A stretch of DNA of 64,000 bases from NCBI GenBank assembly GCA_904063045.1, contig CAJFCJ010000007.1, forward strand, positions 616,819-680,818. Direction: 5' to 3'. The translations under genes were made by a program, and so were the position numbers. The first letter of the stretch is position 1, and each line of letters starts with the position of its first letter. Below the pieces are notes generated by a model, which worked only from the letters and a program-made list of their open reading frames with translations, had not been told where the DNA came from and searched no databases. Positions 24,001 through 34,432 of the stretch are shown here, piece by piece. The stretch comes from Dimorphilus gyrociliatus. Lineage: Eukaryota > Annelida > Polychaeta > Dinophilidae.

Positions 24001-25041
24001 GAGTCAATTGTCGTGAAAGCACCCACGACGATTGGGAATAGATCAAGAAGAATTAGTACAATCTCAACGCAAAAGGCAGTTGATGTTAGGAAAAAGAAGA
24101 TGGCAAGACAGAGTACTACTTCGACGACTCAATTTAGTACCGATTCCAAATCGGATACAGATCGATGGGTTGATAAACACTTTTCATTTGCAAAGCCGGC
24201 ACCTAAAATAACGAAAGAATCTCCAACACCCTCGACTGTGCCTACAGCTGTATCCGCTTTCAAAACTGTTCCGTCCCCTGCGCCATTCAATTCTGTAAAG
24301 GCGCCACCAAAGCAAAATCCAACAACCGTCTCGATTCAGTCGAAAGTCACACCTCACTCTTTCCCCTTGCCACCAACTTCTGCAATGTTACCACCAAGGC
24401 AACCACCAGCAGTTGTTACAACTACAACACAATTTTGGGCAACACCAGCACCTCAAGCTCCTCCCCCTCCATATAACACTCACAGTTTAGAAATGTATCG
24501 AAGAAATTTGCAATCACCGACACCATCTTTGGGATGGAAGTCGGGGGTTGCATCGAATTCTGCAGCCCCGTGGGATGGCGGTCTCTTCAACTCGCTCAGC
24601 CAGACGTCACATAAGACGAGCGTATCGAACGAGAATCCGCCAGTTGAACCTCTCCCAGCCCATCGAAGTTCGTCTGCACATCACCCCGTATCCTACTTCC
24701 CACCCCCGCCACCTCCACCCCTCAACGGACATTCCACATTTATGGGAGCTCCACCACAGGGCGCTCATTCTAGTCTTGTGACGCAGCCGGCTCCTCCACC
24801 TTATTCGGCGTTGGGCACTTCTCGGAATGTACTGTCTGCTGTTGATCCATTAGCGGCTGCGGCTGCTGCAGCGGCCTATCGAACGCATCACGATCTATTG
24901 CCAGGAAGGATGGGGCCAACCGGATATGGATTAGAAAACGCTTTCGCGTCCTGCATTCCACCTTATGCGACAGCACCGACGTTTACATCCGGTCGGTCAA
25001 CTCCGTTCCAACCTCATTACGCCTACCGTCCTCAATATTAA
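18062..25041 (+). CDS. BCOR: BCL6 corepressor (BCOR/BCORL1) orthologue, PRC1.1 scaffold
   Basis: This is a nuclear scaffold that links sequence-specific factors to the non-canonical Polycomb complex PRC1.1 through PCGF1. Six exons were assembled: 18062-18108, 19551-21792, 21861-21984, 22061-23182, 23264-23533 and 23597-25041, giving 1749 residues (human BCOR 1755). Two CtBP-type PLDLS motifs lie at residues 76-80 and 87-91. The centre is long, disordered and Ser/Lys/Glu-rich. A conserved block runs from YVGD (735) through LYADPSKLGREERALQ to RAFMQLSEMNG, matching vertebrate BCOR. Ankyrin repeats occupy about 1032-1152 (GETPLHKAARKGN, NARDNAGFTPLHESC). The PUFD domain starts near 1291 (VIFEFSREPHLNTYHVTV, YVLLSDVMSNLGV). 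In vertebrates PUFD ends the protein; here about 340 residues of Pro/Ser/Ala-rich sequence follow, including polyproline and a polyalanine run. The BCL6-binding segment was not recognised. Confidence 0.93.
18109..19550 (+). other. first coding intron of BCOR, with simple repeats
   Basis: This 1.4-kb intron is the longest inside any gene of the window. It starts GTGAGT and ends TTATCGCAG. It holds TA microsatellites at about 18450-18468 and 18521-18536 and a (GATA)n tract at about 19034-19053. The remainder is CG-richer than other introns and has no ORF I can support. Its size suggests it carries regulatory sequence or an internal promoter. Confidence 0.7.
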
Positions 25042-25264
25042 GGAAAGGCGTAACTCTCTTAGCCCACTGTATCCCCCTCCCCTCTGACTATTTTCTTTCT
25101 CTCTGCAGCGACGTGTGTATACAAAGATAAATGTATCGAAACGATTATTTGTACAGAAACACTACATAGAGTTTTCTTTATATACCATTTTAAAAAGAAT
25201 TTGTTTAGTTTTTGAATATAAATAGCATGCAATCTGGTGATTCTTCCAATAAAAATTTTCCAAT
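25042..25264. terminator. convergent 3' ends of BCOR and an SLC16-type gene
   Basis: The two stop codons face each other only 223 bp apart. The spacer begins with a pyrimidine-rich run (about 25068-25107) and then becomes AT-rich, with possible A-rich polyadenylation signals on both strands, for example AATAAA read on the minus strand as TTTATT. Overlapping 3' UTRs are likely. The role is inferred from the arrangement. Confidence 0.4.
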
Positions 25265-26879
25265 TTATTTAAAGATGAAATGATAAAACGCAACAAACAT
25301 CGCAGATAATAAAGACGTAATACCCGCAACATAGAAACTGACTGTAAAATCCCCCGTATAATCAGTAAGAACAGCTCCAAGAAGCGGCCCTATTAAGCTA
25401 CCAACACCACAACACAATAAGCATATGTTAAAAGCAGGTTTTAAAAGGCCGCTCTTGTTCATGAGTCTTATAATTGACGGAGTAATTAAACAGAATGAGG
25501 CGTTCGTACTACATCCGATTAGCATTATGGAAATGCTCAATCCATTGTATGTATCAATGAGAGAAGGCGCTAAGAAAAGAGTTGCTGAGGTAATTATAGA
25601 AATGATAAAATGACCTATGAAAGGTTTGACGGATTTGAAGCGCGACATAACGCCCCTGGAAATTAGGCAAGAGAATCCGAAGAGAGATACAAACTTATAA
25701 GTCATCAAACCATCCAGCTTAGTATGTACTATAGCAATTTCGGAAAGCCAAATAGTAATGAATGCCCAAATGCTATTCGATAAGAGTATTCCGATTGCGT
25801 ATGGCGCCAAATGAACTATTCGAACGTAATTTTCTGCCGTCGTATTGCAACTAGCCGAACGGCTCCGACATAATTGTTCTTCATTGTAATGATTACAGGT
25901 CATATAGGTCATCCTCTTCCAAATTGCCTCCTCGTCATCCTCTTCCTCCTCAACATCCTCATTCTCTCCTCTCTCTTCTGTATTAACAGGCATCACCTCA
26001 TCATTTTCATCCATCATAATCCCGCTACTAACTACTTCCAATTCTCTCCTGGAAACTGCCTGAATTACAATAATATTTTCTCGATCCTCTTCTTCCTGGT
26101 TCAACACATCGGCGGCTGACATTTTTTTCCTGAGTAAACGTCGTTTTAAAGGTTCCAACCATTCCCTCTCCAACTCTCTATTCTCTTTATCCTCTTTATT
26201 CAGCTTCCTTATGTCTTCGACTTGCCCTGAGGTCGCTGGCTTTAATAAGAGCGCTAACCAAATCTGCTGCATTGGCAGGCCGGCTAATAAAATCATGGAT
26301 CCTTGCCAACCGTAGGCTTGAATAAGAAAAGTGACGGGAAGAGGTAAGACGATACAACCAAAGCCAAAGCTTACGGACTGCAAACAAAACGCTAGTGTTG
26401 CATAACGTTTAAAGTAGAAGGTAGCCGCTGCTAAAGAGGACGTAAACTGTAAGCCACAGCCCCCACCAAATAAAAAGCCATAGAAGAACATAAGAGCCGG
26501 CAACGAGGGCAAAAAAGCAGAAATTAATAGCCCTATTGCCGATAAGATACCTCCGGTTATCAAGCATACTTTACAGCTGGTTCTGGCATATAGGAAATTG
26601 GCAACTGGAGCTAATGAAATTTTTTAAGGTAAGAAAAGGAAGAAAGAGAAATAATCTATATTTTTACGATAATATCCGTAAAAATAAGCTCTTACCGCCT
26701 ATGCTCATAAAGCATAATGCAAGACTGGAAACGCATACTGTGTTAGTTCGACTGTTATGAAATTCTGATAAAAACTTCGAATTGAATATCGAAGTACAAA
26801 TCGGTAAGGAAGATATAAATTGAGAAACGCACGTAGCGCTTAAAATTATCCACGAAGGTCGTTTATCTATATTCTCCAT
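25265..26879 (-). CDS. monocarboxylate transporter-like MFS protein (SLC16 family, divergent)
   Basis: This is a twelve-helix major facilitator of the SLC16 type, expected to move small monocarboxylates or related solutes across the plasma membrane. Exons 26879-26696 and 26610-25265 are joined by an 85-bp intron and give 509 residues. The N-terminal half contains RPSWIILSATCVSQF in place of the usual DGGWGW opening, then FYGFLFGGGCGLQFTSSLAA and YFKRYATLAFCLQSVSFGFG, the SLC16 YF.+RR.LA.G pattern in modified form. The central cytosolic loop is long and acidic, with a Glu/Asp run. The C-terminal six helices end at the stop with almost no tail. Its sequence is clearly more distant from the three downstream SLC16 genes than they are from each other, so substrate cannot be guessed. 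Confidence 0.85.
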
Positions 26880-27426
26880 TTCTTTATTCGTCCGTCTAGC
26901 ATTTTATGAACAAATCGATACTTCGTTTGTCCGCACAATTGAGTAAGACCTATACGCGAAAATTAAAGATTTAACAGGCCTGTAAATTCACCGTGAGTTT
27001 TATTCCCACCCAATATATTTCTTATTATTTATACACAGTATAAACATTCTGTATTATAAGTAAACCTAGTAAATAGTTCTAAATATATAATAAATAGGGA
27101 AAAGGTAAAGTAAAAGAAAAAATAAGGGAAAAGTGAGAAAAAACATTTTATTTCTATTTACGAATTTTACTTATTAATTGAAAAGAGATTTCAACTAAAA
27201 GATAAATGTTTATGGGATTTACAGAGCATGATAATTTCGTATTAATCTTCTATCTCTCTATACAATTAGGAGCAGAAAAAATGTTGTATAAACTGTTTCT
27301 TTAAAGTGAATAATTCTTATAAACATAAAAGAGTGTGAAGCTAATTTTGTAATCATTATCTTCATCGTCTTCATCATCATCCACCATCATCATTTTTCTA
27401 TTGTCTTCTCTTTTTGTTCCTTTATA
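26880..27426. other. intergenic spacer with (TCATCA)-type repeat
   Basis: This AT-rich spacer lies between two minus-strand transporter genes. A short imperfect (TCATCATC)n tract is at about 27358-27393, just past the end of the next gene. No gene was found. Confidence 0.6.
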
Positions 27427-28812
27427 CTAAGATATTGATTCTGAAACATAGTGTTTTCTCTGCGTTCTTTTTGAATGTACCTGAGTGGATTCCTTCGACT
27501 TGTGAAAGCATTTTATGCAAAAATATAATATACTCCCAAAGATACAAGCGCCCCCTACAACTAGAAATGGGGCATCATAACTTTTTGTAGTATCGATAAT
27601 CCAACCGCATAATGGACCGGCGACCAAGAATGCAAAACTGCCAACTGCCATCGCTTGACCGATACTTTGACTGACCTTCTCTATACCAAATAAGTCGACT
27701 ATAACGACCGGAAATAGGGCTACGAAACTTCCTGAGAAAGCTCCAAAAATAATTGAGTAGACAATTAAAAGTTTGAAACTATTAAATAAGAATATAAGGC
27801 AGCTAACAAGACCAACTCCGAATATACAAACTCCTGTCATGTAAAATCTGATGTTCTGGCTGTGGTCTGCAATCCATCCAAAACATAATCGTGCTACGAC
27901 GTTCGATATTCCCATTAATGCTATAAGGACATCCGCTTTTTTTTCGGGAATACCGAGGCCTTTATTTGCTCTAGGAGTTGTGAACGTGTAGGGAACGTGA
28001 TAACCGAAATTGAAACAGGTAATTGCCATTGACAGTAGGATGAAACCACCATTCATGAATAGGCTTAAATCGAATAATTCAGAAAATATACCCCAACACC
28101 CGCAGCCACTCTCCTCAGCAATACTAACTCTTATCACGTCCGACTTGACAGAGGAATAAGAAGATTGTTGAGAGCTAATTAAAGGCGCCCTCTCTTTTTT
28201 GTTTTTCTCCTCGTCGTCAACATTCTGCAATGGTCTATAGAAGGCGCCCCAAACAACTCCGTTCACAAATACAATAGCAGCTATACAAAGAAAAGTATAT
28301 CTCCAGCCGACTCGATCCTTCAAGACAGGAATAAACATGGCGAAAACTAATAACCCAATCCCGCCACCTGATACAGCCATTCCAGTCGCTAGTGCTCTGT
28401 ACTTGTCAAAGTAATGCTGCACGCAAACCATACTTGTTACATACATCAATCCATTACCTACTCCAGTTAAGACTCCATATGTAAAATACAAATAGTACAA
28501 ACTGTTCACCGTAGCACTTGCACAGAATCCTGCAGTTGATAAAAGAGCTCCAAATATCGTTACTTTCCTCCAACCATACCATTTTAATAGTGGCCCAGCA
28601 AAAACTCCAGTTAAGTATACAAGAAAAGGTTGAATCGATCCAATTAAAGATATTTTAAAGTAACTCTTGTGAAAGGCTTCTCGTAACGGAGGAATGAGGA
28701 CTCCAAATGTATAAGTATTACCTATAGCGACAGCTAATATAACAAAAGCAGCCAAAACTACAATCCAACCCCATCCTCCGTCTAGGGGCTTAGTTTCTGC
28801 TTTTGCGGTCAT
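27427..28812 (-). CDS. monocarboxylate transporter, SLC16 family (tandem copy 1)
   Basis: This is a single coding exon of 461 residues for a proton-coupled monocarboxylate transporter-type MFS protein. The start is the ATG of MTAKAETKPLDGGWGWIVV, carrying the SLC16 signature DGGWGW. The longer open frame upstream begins at a GTG that is part of a GTGAGT donor and runs into a polypyrimidine tract and CAG at about 28824, so it is a 5'-UTR intron. Other marks are SIQPFLVYLTG, YGVLTGVGNGLMYVTSMVCVQHYFDKYRALATG (conserved TM4-TM5 region), a hydrophilic central loop, and FGWIADHSQN in the second half. The tail ends in HYVSESIS, resembling the tails of the next two genes. Confidence 0.93.
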   Translation of the reverse strand: MTAKAETKPLDGGWGWIVVLAAFVILAVAIGNTYTFGVLIPPLREAFHKSYFKISLIGSIQPFLVYLTGVFAGPLLKWYGWRKVTIFGALLSTAGFCASATVNSLYYLYFTYGVLTGVGNGLMYVTSMVCVQHYFDKYRALATGMAVSGGGIGLLVFAMFIPVLKDRVGWRYTFLCIAAIVFVNGVVWGAFYRPLQNVDDEEKNKKERAPLISSQQSSYSSVKSDVIRVSIAEESGCGCWGIFSELFDLSLFMNGGFILLSMAITCFNFGYHVPYTFTTPRANKGLGIPEKKADVLIALMGISNVVARLCFGWIADHSQNIRFYMTGVCIFGVGLVSCLIFLFNSFKLLIVYSIIFGAFSGSFVALFPVVIVDLFGIEKVSQSIGQAMAVGSFAFLVAGPLCGWIIDTTKSYDAPFLVVGGACIFGSILYFCIKCFHKSKESTQVHSKRTQRKHYVSESIS

Positions 28813-29720
28813 TGTTTCCAAACTGAAGGTTGAAAATGAGGCGATAGTTAAAAAAAAAAACAAGTATAAACTCACTTTATCGATTCAACTTCTAAAAAAA
28901 AGTATTGACACGCTGATCTCTCTGGTAGGCCTAGAAAATGCATCATACTATTATATTAATACACATGTTAATATATATATATATAAATTTATATACATGT
29001 ATTAATATGATAAGTATTGATAAAACTAATTTGATTTCTTAGATCAATAATTCGGAAATTTCTATATACAAAACCGTAGATTAATGATTTGCTTTTCTAT
29101 AAGATATTGATTATATTCCTTGAAAAGAGAAAGACAAAAAAACTGTGATTCTTGATTACTCGTCCTCTTACTGATAACCCATGTACAATAGACTGGAACA
29201 GTATCCGATTAAATTTTATCCGTATTATATAAATCAAGAACAATATTAGCTCCGCATTACCAATCAGACAGACAAAGAGAGAGGACGTGCAGAGAAAAAG
29301 AAAGAAAGACAGAGGGAAAGACAACGGGAGAGAGATAAAGGGAAGAATAAAAGATAAAGCGAGAGGGACGAAGGGAGGGGGTCACAAAGATTCACACAGA
29401 CAAACCGTCATAAAAACTTAAAAATACAGACACAGATGTTATTTGTCTGTCTTTTAAAAAAAGAGAAAAGAAAACTTTAACGTTCAAAGTATAAAGTTCA
29501 AAGATGGCCGAATTTATTTTGTGTGTGTAGTTTGATAAATTTATTGAATTTATGATTATCAATAATATGTTTAAAAAGTCATATAAATGCTTGTATGTAT
29601 ACAATTTTAAATTATGCTGATTAGGAGAGAGCGAGAGCGAGAGAGAGAGAGAGATGGAGAAGAGGAAAAAACAGGAGGAAAATAGAAACGATATCAGAAG
29701 CTAAAAATTCAGGGAGCGTC
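28813..29720. other. spacer between tandem SLC16 genes with purine tracts
   Basis: It holds the 5'-UTR intron of SLC16 copy 1, a TA repeat near 28971-28995, a purine-biased segment at about 29270-29380 and a (GA)n run at about 29627-29655. No ORF with coding character was seen on either strand. Confidence 0.7.
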
Positions 29721-31349
29721 TTATGCAAAACTTTCAGATATAAACCGTCTTCTACTCTTCTTAATACTATCGCTTGTAGACACCTTTGTAGGTCTTTCAG
29801 CGTATTTTTCCTGTGGCATCTTTCTCCACTTTCTTCTCTGGTACCATTGAACTATCTTAATACTCAGTAAGATGAATCCTCCTATTGCTTCGGCTGTTCC
29901 CACAACCCAGAAAGATACGTCATAGCTCTTTGTTTTTTCCTTTATGAAAGCCGAAAGGGGTGAGGCAAATAAGAATGCGAAGGAAGCTATTGCCAAACTC
30001 TGACCCAGAGATCTTTCGATAACATCAATACCAAGTAAATCAACAAGAATGACAGGGAAAAGAGATGCCCAACAACCAGTAAACGCTCCGAAAAGAACGC
30101 TATAAAATACCATCAGCCCATACGTATTAAAAAATGTGATTAACATACTTATAGCGCCGCCTAAGGTTAAACAAATGCTTCCTAAGTAAAATCTAGCTCT
30201 GGGTGATTTATCAGCGAACCAACCGAATATCAAACGACTGGCGACATTCGATATTCCCATGTAAGAGATGAGAAGAGAGGCTTTCTCTAGCTTTATATTA
30301 TCCTTTCCCAACAATTGTATTACCCTATCTGGGGTGTAGGTATATGGAACGTGATAACCGAAGCAGAAAAGCGTTAACGCCGAGCAAAACATTATAAAGA
30401 TAGGATTCGTGAATAGGCTTAGGTCGAAAACAGCATTCTTACACTTGATTCCACAACAGGTCGAAACCGGTTCCTGAACTAAAATATCTGAATAGGATGT
30501 ACCATTATTTTCACGCATTCGCTCTCCTGAATTAGTTAGTGGCGTGTTTTCATTAGGTTCCTGTTTGTTGTCTTCATCGTATTTTATAGAGTCCGCATCT
30601 TCTTTCAGGAGATCTGTATCATTTTCGTAATCACCGTTAGGTAAAGGTTTATATAAAGCACCGAAAAATGCCCCCGACAACATTATAGCAGCTTCAATAA
30701 GGAGCGTTTTACGCCATTGAAAACGTTTTAGCAACAAAGGATCCAACCATCCGAAAAGAAGCGTTCCAACTCCACTTCCGGAAACTGCAAGACCAGTTGC
30801 AAGCGCCCTTTTTGTATCAAAATAGTGTTGAACGCAAACCATACTAGTAACATACATTAATCCATTGCCAATACCCGTCATAACCCCATAAGTAAAGTAT
30901 AAAACATAGACATTCTTTACGAAGGAACTACTAACGAATCCAATTGTTGATAAAACCGATCCAGTAATAGCCACGGTTCGCCAACCAAACCGTTTAATTA
31001 AAGGGCCGGCAATAATTCCTAATTAGAATTGGGAGAGAAAGCACATAAAAACCGATATAGATACAATGAATAAAATAAATATTATACATATTAATTAACT
31101 AATTAATTAAGAGAATTTGCATGAATTATAATATAACAAACCTGTTAAATATAGAAGGCATGGCTGTATAGAGCCGATCCACGAAATAGTACTTTCATTA
31201 ACTTTAAATTCGTCTTTTAATTTAACTAATTTAACACCAAATGTATACGTTATTCCGATAGTAAGAGCTTGGAAGTAGAAAGAAGAGATAACAACGATCC
31301 AGCCCCACCCTCCGTCCGGAACGGATAAATGATCATTTGGGGAAGTCAT
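29721..31349 (-). CDS. monocarboxylate transporter, SLC16 family (tandem copy 2)
   Basis: Exons 31349-31142 and 31018-29721 have a 123-bp phase-1 intron and give 501 residues. It opens with PDGGWGWIVVISSFYFQ, the SLC16 signature, and has SIQPCLLYLTG, IIAGPLIKRFGWR, YVTSMVCVQHYFDTKRALATG and FGWFADKSPRARF. The central loop (about residues 215-270) is long and acidic with a CC pair (STCCGIKC). The tail is basic and ends in RRRFISESFA. It is closest to copies 1 and 3, and the intron position after the YLTG motif is shared with copy 3 (FSG|), supporting tandem duplication. Likely a plasma-membrane transporter; substrate unknown. Confidence 0.93.
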
Positions 31350-32212
31350 TTTGAAGAAGACGATATTCCAGGCAAGAAAACTATTATTTCAGCAAGTCTA
31401 CTTAAACCTGTCTTTTACGAATAAAAGGTATATAAAAAAATTATATACACTCTTATATGTACATATAAAACGTAAAGAATTAAAGTGAAGGCGAAACACT
31501 CTTCGTCCGTACTCACACAGGTCCTACACTTTCGGACTTTGTAGTTTTTTAAGCAGCGCCGACAAATTAGTCCTATGGGCGGCGGGAGGAAAAGGCTTCC
31601 TACCGACCACACAGACCGTTCTGAGCTATCCGTTCATTACATTCCTATTGTTTACCGCTTCCAGATTATAGTAATACAATCAATTTTTCTACAAACCTAG
31701 TTTAATATAGGGTTAAACGTACGTATAATACATATATATATATATATGTATATATATACTACACGTAGGCCTAACCTTTTTTAACTCTTAGTCGTAAAAA
31801 TTCCCTGTGATGGAACTCGAGACGTTTACTATTCCTTTCATGCTAACAAACTTTTCACCATTCCTACAATAAACAAGTGAAATGGTCGATGAATTGAAAA
31901 ACAATGGGACAATGCCTTATTACTTTTCAAGTATATTTAAATTCACATCTATTACAATTTCAAAGTCAAATGAAAGAAATCACGTGCTTATTGTGAAGGT
32001 TACAAGAACGTTACGTAACGTATACGTATTGCATCATTATCCAATTTCATTTAGTTAATTAATTAATAAATGAATAGATAAAAAAGGAGGTGAAAGGTAG
32101 TTGACTATTGATCGTTTCTTGTTCAATCGATTAAAAAATTAGGTCGAACGCGAATATTGTTTATGTTATTTTATATTTTTAGTTGTTTTTATTCAAATTT
32201 ATAGATTTCTTA
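31350..32212. other. spacer between tandem SLC16 genes
   Basis: It contains a TA microsatellite at about 31729-31760. The ORF at 31415-31612 (minus) has a few cysteines but no recognisable domain or splice context. It probably carries the promoter of SLC16 copy 2 and the 3' UTR of copy 3. Confidence 0.55.
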
Positions 32213-33727
32213 TCAAGCATAAGATATGGACACATAAGATCTGTTTCGTCTATGTTTGAGAAGAGTTTGCGATTCATCCTGCAAAGTTTTGGAAGATCTT
32301 CTTTCGTCTAGGTATTCTACCAGCTTGTTAAAAGAGAAGACAACACCGCTTATAAGTTGCATTATTCCAACTAGGTAAAATGTTGAGTCGAAATTCTGTG
32401 TTTTATCAATTAGCCATCCTAATTTAGTAGGGAGGGGAGAAAGTATGATTTCAAAACATTAATAATTGTAACATTAAGTAAAATTGTAGCATTAATTATT
32501 ATTTACCACAAAGAGGACCAGCGAAGAGAAGAGCGAAGGAAGAGAATGAACACAGCAAGCCGAATCCTTTTTCTATTTTATCGATAGAGACTATATCAAC
32601 TAATATAACTGGCAGAAGAGATATCCAACTTCCGGAAAGTGCACCAAATATAACAGAATATATTATCATAGTTTTATAGTCGGTATAAAATGATATAAAA
32701 ATTGTTACAATTCCGCTAGAAAATAATAAGAATAACCCTAAAAGAAATCTAATAGATTTACCCAAATCGCCGATCCAGGCGAATAAGAGACGACTAGAAA
32801 CATTTGAAATGCCTATAATTGATATTAGAAATGCTGAACGAGTAGTGTCTATGTTGAATACTTCAGTTGCTCTTTCAGGTATATAGGTATATGGTGCAAT
32901 CATACCAAAATTGTAGATGAAGAAACAGGTTATAAATAGACAATATCTCATATCTAGGAATAATGTTGGATCAAAGAAACCTTTGAGAAAATTCGTAATT
33001 GATAATATGCAAGAATTTATCTTTGTTTCTTTTATCGCTTCTTTTTCTTCTTTCTCTTTCAGCAATAGATTCTCCTGCTCATAACCCATTGAATGGTCAG
33101 CTAACGGCCTTAGTAATATACCACATACTATACCAAGCAACATAATAATACCTTCGCAGATAAGTGTCCATCTCAACTGAAATTTATCTAAGAGAATTCT
33201 TGTTAGTAAACTAAAGACCAACATTCCAACTCCACTACCACTCACAGCAAGACCCGTCGCTAAGGCTCTCTTCTTGTCAAAATAATGCTGTACGGCAACC
33301 ATTGAGGAGAAATACATAAGACCATTACCAAATCCGGTAAGAATACCGTACGTAAAGAATAGTTGATAGATAGTTGAAACACCAGAACTTGCCATAAAGC
33401 CAATACAGCTTATAATTGAACCGACTATTGTTACAATTCTCCATCCGAATCTTTCCAGCAGAGGAGGACCAATAATTGCTGCATATATAGTAAAAATTGC
33501 TACTATTATCACCTACTTTTGACAGGTAAAAGGACCAACTTACCTGAGAAGTATGTAAAAAAAGTTTGAAATGATCCAATCCAAGCAGTATTTGACTTAT
33601 CTTCTTTGAAGACGTTTAAAAGTTCTACGTATAAAACACCAAAAGTGTAAGCAACTCCAATTGCGAGAACTTGAAGTGTGAAAGAACAGGCAACTATCAC
33701 CCAAGCGTAACCACCGTCTATTGTCAT
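32213..33727 (-). CDS. monocarboxylate transporter, SLC16 family (tandem copy 3)
   Basis: Three exons, 33727-33544, 33478-32507 and 32418-32213, give 453 residues. It starts MTIDGGYAWVIVACSF, a variant of the DGGWGW signature in which the first Trp is Tyr and the following Gly is Ala. Then follow YAAIIGPPLLERFGWR-type sequence, YGILTGFGNGLMYFSSMVAV, HYFDKKRALATGLAVSGSG and FAWIGDLGKS. The last exon encodes the final helix and a tail ending RSYVSISYA. Intron 1 coincides with that of copy 2; intron 2, within the last helix pair (AGPLC|GW), is not present in copies 1 and 2. It is the most diverged of the three tandem copies but all helices are present. Confidence 0.92.
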
Positions 33728-34235
33728 TTACACGGTAGGGTAATTTTCAATGGAAAACGTCCTTTTAAAACAATTGAAAATGCTCTAAAGAGCCGAAAGC
33801 TGACCGAAATCCAAGACGGATAGCATAGGCTTATTTGAATTTACGACTTTTTAATAATACCTATTCGGCGCTAGATGGCAGCGATCAATAAATATAAAAT
33901 TGTTTCCATTCAATGCAAACGAAGTATAATCTATCGAATAAAAAATATGAGAGGAATTCTAGTATTGAACTATTATGTAACAGACTTTTTTAAATGTAGT
34001 TTTTTTATAGTTCATGTATGTGGTCAGTTCACCTGACTAGAGCTTAAAACGTTTTAGAATTTCCCTACAGATGGCGCCACATTCCAGAGGGTAAATTTAA
34101 TAAAAACCTTATTTAATATGTAAAATATTAATTTAAAAATCTTAATATTATCTTTAGATAACATTTAGGCCATCATAGTCAAACTATCGGTTAAAGAAAA
34201 GAAAATTTTGATCTGTGTAAAATATAGAAGTTAAT
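33728..34235. other. intergenic, upstream of the first U5 gene
   Basis: AT-rich sequence separates the start of SLC16 copy 3 from the first U5 promoter element. No ORF or repeat of note was found. The promoter of SLC16 copy 3 must lie at its left end. Confidence 0.5.
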
Positions 34236-34264
34236 ATTCAAATGAGACACGTTCAACTCTTTAC
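34236..34264 (+). promoter_or_regulatory. putative proximal sequence element of U5 gene 1
   Basis: The segment ATTCAAATGAGA followed by A.GT.CA and TTTAC lies 73 to 45 bp before the U5 start. A matching segment occupies the same distance from the second U5 gene, whereas most surrounding flank is unalike. Animal snRNA genes use a proximal sequence element bound by SNAPc in roughly this position, so the conserved spacing suggests the same role. The assignment is inferred from two copies only. Confidence 0.55.
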
Positions 34265-34308
34265 TCCAAAGCTTTGAATATAGGTTATAGTCTACCGAAT
34301 GAACGTTA

Positions 34309-34432
34309 ATCAGCTCTGGTTCTAGTTCAGCTCCCGTGCAAATGTTTCGCCTTTTACTAAACATTTCCGTGGACTAGAACAACTTAACGAGCATAATTCA
34401 ATTTTTGTAATGCCCTGATTCTCAGGGTTCCT
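34309..34432 (+). ncRNA. U5 spliceosomal snRNA, copy 1
   Basis: U5 holds the two exons in register at the spliceosome active site. The invariant loop I sequence CGCCTTTTACTAAA is present and is closed by the stem AAATGTTT / AAACATTT, followed by TTTCCGTGG as in human U5. A lower stem pairs GTTCTAGTTC with GGACTAGAAC. The Sm-binding site is AATTTTTG at about 34400-34407, and a 3' hairpin CCCTGA-TTC-TCAGGG (34413-34427) closes the RNA. The 5' end is placed at the A just before CAGCTCTGG by analogy with the human start AUACUCUGG. The length of about 124 nt fits the family. All functional elements are intact. Confidence 0.93.

Noticed and set aside
28813-28875. N-terminal extension of SLC16 copy 1 beginning MSLYLF
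   Set aside because: It would start at a GTG codon that is part of a GTGAGT donor and reads through a polypyrimidine tract ending in CAG: a 5'-UTR intron.
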